Assembly (NCBI GenBank): GCA_016302015.1
Contig: JAEDOJ010000001.1
Span: 1 to 27,363 of the forward strand
Reading direction: 5' to 3'
Length of the DNA: 27,363 bases
Source of the DNA: Oscillospiraceae bacterium
GTDB lineage: Bacteria > Bacillota_A > Clostridia > Oscillospirales > Oscillospiraceae
Shown here in pieces: positions 23,253-27,363 of this stretch (position 1 is the stretch's first letter; each line of letters begins with the position of its first letter). The position numbers were made by a program, and so were the translations under genes. The notes beneath the pieces are model-generated. The model was not told where the DNA came from and ran no database searches. It saw only the letters and a program-made list of their open reading frames with translations.

Positions 23253-24185
23253 ATGACTTTTACAGCCTTTTTGAATGCCATGCCCGGTGCCGTTGCCCAG
23301 GGTCTGATCTGGGGCATCATGGCCATCGGTGTTTATATCACCTATAAGGTTCTGGATATCGCCGACCTTTCCGTGGACGGCTCCATCTGCACCGGCGGTG
23401 CGGTTTGCGTCATGATGATGCTCGCCGGCTACAGCGCACCCGTTGCCATGGTGGCGGCGGTGGCCGCCGGTATGGCCGCCGGCTTTGTTACCGGCATTTT
23501 CCATGTGTTCATGGGAATTCCCGCCATCCTCGCCGGTATCCTGACCCAGCTTTCCCTCTATTCCATCAACCTGAAAATCATGGGGCAGGCCAATCAGGCC
23601 CTGTCCGTGCGGAATTATGACGTGCTGGTTTCCATGCAGTACCTGAGAGGTACCAACGTTTTCGGCAATACCCTCTTTGTCATCGGCATCTTTGTGCTGG
23701 TGCTGATCGCCGTGCTGTACTGGTTCTTCGGCACCGAGATCGGCTGCGGCATCCGTGCCACCGGCAGCAACCAGAATATGTCCCGGGCGCAGGGCATCAA
23801 CACCAACCTGAATAAGGTCATCGGTCTGGTGCTTTCCAACGGTATCGTCGCTCTGGCAGGCGCGTTGCTCACCCAGTATCAGGGCTTTGCGGACGTGAGC
23901 ATGGGCCGGGGCGCTATCGTGGTGGGCCTGGCAGCGGTGATCATCGGCGAGGCGCTGTTCGGCAGACTGCTGAAGAACAATTTTGCCCTGAAGCTCCTGC
24001 AGGTGGCCCTGGGCGGCGTTGTATATTATATTGTATACCAGACCGTCATTCTCACCGGACTGGACCCCGACCTGCTGAAGATGCTGTCTGCGGTGGTCGT
24101 GGCAATTTTCCTTGCGGTTCCTTACTGGAAGAAGACCTATTTCTCCAAGCCCATTGCCGCAAAAAGGAGGAATACCGATGCTTGA
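23253..24185 (+). CDS. ABC transporter permease (TrpY-like, branched-chain-type fold), 310 aa
   Basis: A strongly hydrophobic protein with about eight membrane spans (for example GLIWGIMAIGVYITYKVL, LFVIGIFVLVLIAVLYWFF). It has the family landmarks VLDIADLSVDGSICTGGAV near the N terminus, GIPAILAGILTQLSLYSIN and a late ATGSNQNMSRAQGINTN loop that would contact the ATPase. GAGGTAAG precedes the ATG. The gene ends eight bases inside the ATPase gene, so the two are translationally coupled. Confidence 0.9.
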   Translation: MTFTAFLNAMPGAVAQGLIWGIMAIGVYITYKVLDIADLSVDGSICTGGAVCVMMMLAGYSAPVAMVAAVAAGMAAGFVTGIFHVFMGIPAILAGILTQLSLYSINLKIMGQANQALSVRNYDVLVSMQYLRGTNVFGNTLFVIGIFVLVLIAVLYWFFGTEIGCGIRATGSNQNMSRAQGINTNLNKVIGLVLSNGIVALAGALLTQYQGFADVSMGRGAIVVGLAAVIIGEALFGRLLKNNFALKLLQVALGGVVYYIVYQTVILTGLDPDLLKMLSAVVVAIFLAVPYWKKTYFSKPIAAKRRNTDA

Positions 24186-24972
24186 ACTGAAGAATATTAC
24201 CAAAACCTTTAATGCCGGAACGGTCAACGAAAAGGTAGCCCTCCGGAATTTGTCCCTGCGTCTGGCGGACGGGGATTTTGTCACCGTGATTGGCGGCAAC
24301 GGCGCGGGCAAGAGTACCCTGCTCAACGCCATCTGCGGCGTGTGGAAGCCGGACTGCGGCCAGGTTCTCATCGACGGCGAGGACGTGACCGGCCAGCCGG
24401 AGTATAAACGGGCAAAATATCTGGGCAGAGTGTTCCAGGACCCCATGATGGGCACCGCCGCTGATATGGAAATTGTGGAAAATCTGGCTCTGGCGGCTCG
24501 CAGAGGCAAGCACCGGGGTCTGGGCTGGGGCATCACCAAGAAGGAGCGGGAAAAATACCGTGACCTGCTGGCGACCTTTGGCCTGGGGCTGGAGGATCGG
24601 ATGACCACCAAGGTGGGTCTGCTCTCCGGCGGTCAGCGTCAGGCGCTGACCCTGCTCATGGCCTCCATGCAGAAGCCCAAGCTCTTGATGCTGGACGAGC
24701 ATACCGCGGCGCTGGACCCCCAGACTGCCGCCAAGGTGCTGGCTCTCACGGACGAGATTGTGAACCGGGACAAAATCAACACCCTGATGATCACCCACAA
24801 TATGCGTGACGCCATCCATCACGGCAACCGCCTGATTATGATGGACAACGGTCGGGTTATCTTCGATGTCAGCGGAGAGGAAAAGAAAAAGCTGACCATT
24901 GACGAGCTGATCCGGAAATTTGCGGAGGCCGGCGGGGATATGCCCAGCGACCGTGCCCTGCTCCAGAAATAA
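24178..24972 (+). CDS. ABC transporter ATPase (TrpZ-like), 264 aa
   Basis: A single ABC domain: Walker A GGNGAGKST (39-47), Q-loop in FQDPMMG, signature LSGGQRQAL, Walker B LLMLDEHTAALDP and the H-loop in MITHNMRDA. The Walker-B region reads DEHTAALD rather than the usual DEPTSALD; this His variant is common in this subfamily. The ATG at 24178 follows AGGAGG; the open frame begins 66 bp earlier inside the permease gene and is not used. It energises the permease encoded directly upstream. Confidence 0.93.
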   Translation: MLELKNITKTFNAGTVNEKVALRNLSLRLADGDFVTVIGGNGAGKSTLLNAICGVWKPDCGQVLIDGEDVTGQPEYKRAKYLGRVFQDPMMGTAADMEIVENLALAARRGKHRGLGWGITKKEREKYRDLLATFGLGLEDRMTTKVGLLSGGQRQALTLLMASMQKPKLLMLDEHTAALDPQTAAKVLALTDEIVNRDKINTLMITHNMRDAIHHGNRLIMMDNGRVIFDVSGEEKKKLTIDELIRKFAEAGGDMPSDRALLQK

Positions 24973-24982
24973 CGTATGCATG

Positions 24983-25045
24983 AAAAGCGATTTCCCGGCA
25001 TAGAATCCCTTAAGGAATGGAGGGAGACTATGGGAAATCGCTTTT
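24983..25045. repeat. Perfect 14-bp inverted repeat embracing the YlmC/YmxH start site
   Basis: AAAAGCGATTTCCC (24983-24996) pairs with GGGAAATCGCTTTT (25032-25045). The 35-nt loop contains the GGAGG ribosome binding site and the first two bases of the start codon; the G of ATG is the first paired base. No U-tract follows, so a translation-control hairpin or protein-binding site fits better than a terminator. Confidence 0.7.
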
Positions 25046-25311
25046 CCAATCTGAAATGCAAGGAGGTTGTCAGCGTCTGCACCGGCTGCCGCCTTGGCTT
25101 TGTCTGTGACGTTGAGGTCGATCTCAAAACCGGAAGGATTGTGGCGCTGATCGTGCCCGCACCCTGTAAGGGGCTGGGACTCATCGGCCACCGGGAGGAA
25201 TTTGTCATTCCCTGGCACCATGTGCAGCAAATCGGGGATGACATCATTCTCGTTGACTGCGATCTGGATAAGTGCCGTCTGCCCAGACCGAAAAAGGAAT
25301 TTTTTTTATAA
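25030..25311 (+). CDS. YlmC/YmxH-family PRC-barrel protein, 93 aa
   Basis: A small PRC-barrel-like protein. The family series is clear: FSNLKCKEVVSVCTGCRLGFVCDVEVDL, KTGRIVALIVPAPCKG, a HREEFVIPWHHVQQIGDDIILVD block and a short basic/aromatic tail. YlmC/YmxH proteins are found in endospore-forming Firmicutes and are linked to sporulation by annotation; their biochemical role is not settled. The ATG at 25030 follows GGAGGGAG. The frame is open for 18 more codons upstream, but those codons fall in the left arm and loop of the inverted repeat. Cys residues at CTGCRLGFVC and CDLDKC are slightly more numerous than I expect for the family. Confidence 0.88.
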   Translation: MGNRFSNLKCKEVVSVCTGCRLGFVCDVEVDLKTGRIVALIVPAPCKGLGLIGHREEFVIPWHHVQQIGDDIILVDCDLDKCRLPRPKKEFFL

Positions 25312-25339
25312 AAAACATGAGAAAATTGTAAAAAAGTTC

Positions 25340-25368
25340 TTGCAAATGGGGAATAACTACGCTATAAT
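25340..25368 (+). promoter_or_regulatory. Promoter of the rpsB-tsf unit
   Basis: TTGCAA (25340-25345), a 17-nt spacer and TATAAT (25363-25368). Confidence 0.8.
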
Positions 25369-25373
25369 ATTCT

Positions 25374-25493
25374 GGCGTGCGAAGGCACGACAATCATAAA
25401 CCACACACTTCCGGATTTTCCGTCCCAGTGCCGCTTGCGGTGGACGGGGGAGATGAGGGAGGTGGCGGTAAAAACAAAAGGAGAAAAAACAAA
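25374..25493 (+). promoter_or_regulatory. Structured leader of rpsB mRNA
   Basis: About 120 nt lie between the -10 box and the ATG of rpsB. Seen folds: CGTGC-GAAG-GCACG at the 5' end and a CCGTCC / GGACGG stem (25420-25425 with 25442-25447) with CCGC/GCGG inside its loop, followed by purine-rich GGGGGAGATGAGGGAGG. Ribosomal-protein operons often carry such leaders for autoregulation by the encoded protein; S2 binding here is only an inference. Confidence 0.5.
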
Positions 25494-26222
<729 letters not shown>

Positions 26223-26237
26223 TTCGATTGACTTATA

Positions 26238-26263
26238 AAATGCCCGTTCCGACGGGCATTTTT
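26238..26263 (+). terminator. Terminator/attenuator between rpsB and tsf
   Basis: An 8-bp stem ATGCCCGT / ACGGGCAT with a 4-nt loop, then a run of T (26259-26263). It would let only part of the transcripts continue into tsf. No separate strong promoter for tsf is evident in the 70-bp gap. Confidence 0.75.
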
Positions 26264-26292
26264 CAAAGATAATACTTTAGGAGGAAATAATT

Positions 26293-27213
26293 ATGGCATT
26301 TACTGCTGCTGATGTTAAGGCTCTGCGTGAAATGACCAATGTTGGCATGATGGACTGCAAGAAGGCTCTTGTTGAGACCGACGGCGATATGGATAAGGCT
26401 GTGGAATGGCTCCGTGAAAAGGGTCTGGCCAAGGCTGCCAAGAAGTCCGGCCGCATTGCCGCGGAAGGCATGGCCTATGCAACCGTTGAGAACGGTGTTG
26501 GTGTGGTTGTGGAAGTCAACTGCGAAACCGACTTCTGTGCAAAGAGCGAGCTCTTTGTTCCCTTTGTTAAGGATATCGCTACCTGTGTTGCCCAGAACGA
26601 TCCCGCTGATGTGGACGCTCTGATGAACTGCAAGTACCCCGGCAAGGATCTGACCGTGGCTGAGACTCTGCCTGAGAAGGTCATGTCCATCGGCGAAAAC
26701 CTGCAGATCCGCCGCTTTGTCCGCTATAACGACAATACCAGCGTTTCCTACGTTCATGCCGGCGGCAAGATCGGCGTTCTGGTAAACCTGGAGGTGGAAG
26801 GCGGCATTGACGCTACCGTGATCGGTAAGGACGTTGCCATGCAGATTGCGGCTCTGAATCCCCGTTTCTGGGACAAGAGCGACGTGAGCCAGGAGGTTCT
26901 GGACGAAGAGAAGAAGATTCTGGTTGCTCAGATGGATAACGATCCCAAGATGGCTTCCAAGCCCCAGCAGGTGAAGGAAAAGATCGCAGCCGGCAAGCTG
27001 AACAAGTTCTTTGAAGAGAACTGCTTGCTCCAGCAGGCCTTCGTAAAGGACGGCTCCGTCTCTGTGGAACAGTATATCAACGCTTCCGCAAAGGCGCTGG
27101 GCGGCTCCGTGAAGTTCGTCAAGGCTGTTCGCTACGAAAAGGGCGAGGGCATTGAGAAGAAGGAAGAGGACTTTGCGGCAGAGGTTGCAGCTCAGATGAA
27201 CATGGGCAAATAA
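26293..27213 (+). CDS. tsf: Translation elongation factor Ts, 306 aa
   Basis: EF-Ts is the nucleotide exchange factor for EF-Tu. Visible are the N-terminal UBA-like region with VKALREMTNVGMMDCKKALVETDGDMDKAVEWLREKG, the core motif VVVEVNCETDFCAKSELF (TDF contact with EF-Tu) and the C-terminal subdomain with NPRFWDKSDVSQEVLDEEKKIL and QAFVKDGSVSVEQYI. AGGAGG precedes the ATG at 26293. Length is normal. It is followed by a strong terminator. Confidence 0.98.
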   Translation: MAFTAADVKALREMTNVGMMDCKKALVETDGDMDKAVEWLREKGLAKAAKKSGRIAAEGMAYATVENGVGVVVEVNCETDFCAKSELFVPFVKDIATCVAQNDPADVDALMNCKYPGKDLTVAETLPEKVMSIGENLQIRRFVRYNDNTSVSYVHAGGKIGVLVNLEVEGGIDATVIGKDVAMQIAALNPRFWDKSDVSQEVLDEEKKILVAQMDNDPKMASKPQQVKEKIAAGKLNKFFEENCLLQQAFVKDGSVSVEQYINASAKALGGSVKFVKAVRYEKGEGIEKKEEDFAAEVAAQMNMGK

Positions 27214-27234
27214 GTCCCCCAAATATCATAAATC

Positions 27235-27268
27235 ATGCCGCCGGGATGCACATCCCGGCGGCATTTCA
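27235..27268 (+). terminator. Terminator after tsf
   Basis: A 13-bp GC-rich perfect stem (ATGCCGCCGGGAT / ATCCCGGCGGCAT, 4-nt loop) at 27235-27264, followed by a short TTT tract. Confidence 0.8.
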
Positions 27269-27363
27269 GCAAAATAGGGGTTGCCGTCTCAAAATGCCCA
27301 AGCCAAGGCTCCCTCTGACGAGCAATGTCATTAACTTAAGAGATTAACTAAATAGGCTTACTA
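27269..27363. other. Non-coding window end with a possible broken intergenic repeat
   Basis: No gene is seen. GGCTCCCTCTGACGAG near 27308-27323 resembles one arm of a palindromic intergenic repeat I associate with gut Clostridia (normally continuing into GGGAGC), but here it changes abruptly to AT-rich CAATGTCATTAACTTAAG. This could be the edge of an inserted element. Confidence 0.3.

Noticed and set aside
23112..24611. A 499-codon minus-strand open frame
   Set aside because: It lies opposite the TrpY-like permease and the ATPase, both with full family motifs.

Overview
The window reads as chromosomal DNA from a Gram-positive anaerobe of the class Clostridia, probably a gut Oscillospirales-type organism. 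The pointers are strong AGGAGG-type ribosome binding sites, lipoprotein binding proteins, a YlmC/YmxH-family gene (typical of spore-forming Firmicutes), a NiCo-type riboswitch and a very large secreted protein with B-type (SdrD/Cna-like) and DUF11-like regions. This is inference from gene content; no rRNA or other taxonomic marker is present. The rpsB-tsf pair anchors the right end in the core genome.

Layout. (1) 1-5908, minus: the first ~1,969 codons of a giant secreted surface protein that runs off the left edge. (2) 5942-6050: an 85-bp segment bounded by perfect 12-bp inverted repeats. It carries a near-consensus promoter that points AWAY from the giant gene and lies directly beside a small serine recombinase (6040-6639). 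This looks like an invertible promoter switch caught in the OFF orientation, and is the most interesting item here. (3) 6720-9664, minus: a tightly overlapping four-gene cassette of lipoprotein, HPr-kinase-like ATPase, radical SAM/SPASM enzyme and PqqD-like protein, with its own promoter and terminator. It has the composition of a peptide-modification (RiPP-like) system, but no precursor peptide is visible. (4) 9784-11675, plus: three unrecognised, more AT-rich genes behind a strong promoter; the middle one is frameshifted at an A6 run. (5) 11782-19438, minus: an eight-gene rare-sugar operon (PfkB kinase, ribulose/allulose-phosphate-type epimerase, SIS isomerase, DUF4432 mutarotase-like protein, D-lyxose-isomerase-type cupin, ABC ATPase, permease, binding protein), preceded by a ROK-family regulator (19789-20958). 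(6) 21048-22147, minus: a CDF metal exporter behind a NiCo-type riboswitch with a visible terminator/aptamer switch. (7) 22179-24972, plus: a TrpXYZ-type ABC transporter. (8) 25030-25311: a YlmC/YmxH protein with a 14-bp inverted repeat around its start codon. (9) 25340-27268: rpsB and tsf with a structured leader, an intercistronic terminator and a final terminator.

How the parts work together. The sugar operon has import, ring/anomer handling, isomerisation, phosphorylation and phosphosugar epimerisation in one transcript, with the regulator alongside, so it can plausibly feed a rare aldose into fructose-6-phosphate or pentose-phosphate metabolism. The CDF unit should switch on when Co2+/Ni2+ accumulates. 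The recombinase, its inverted repeats and the giant surface protein form a likely ON/OFF surface-variation module. All calls are from reading the sequence; no database search was run.
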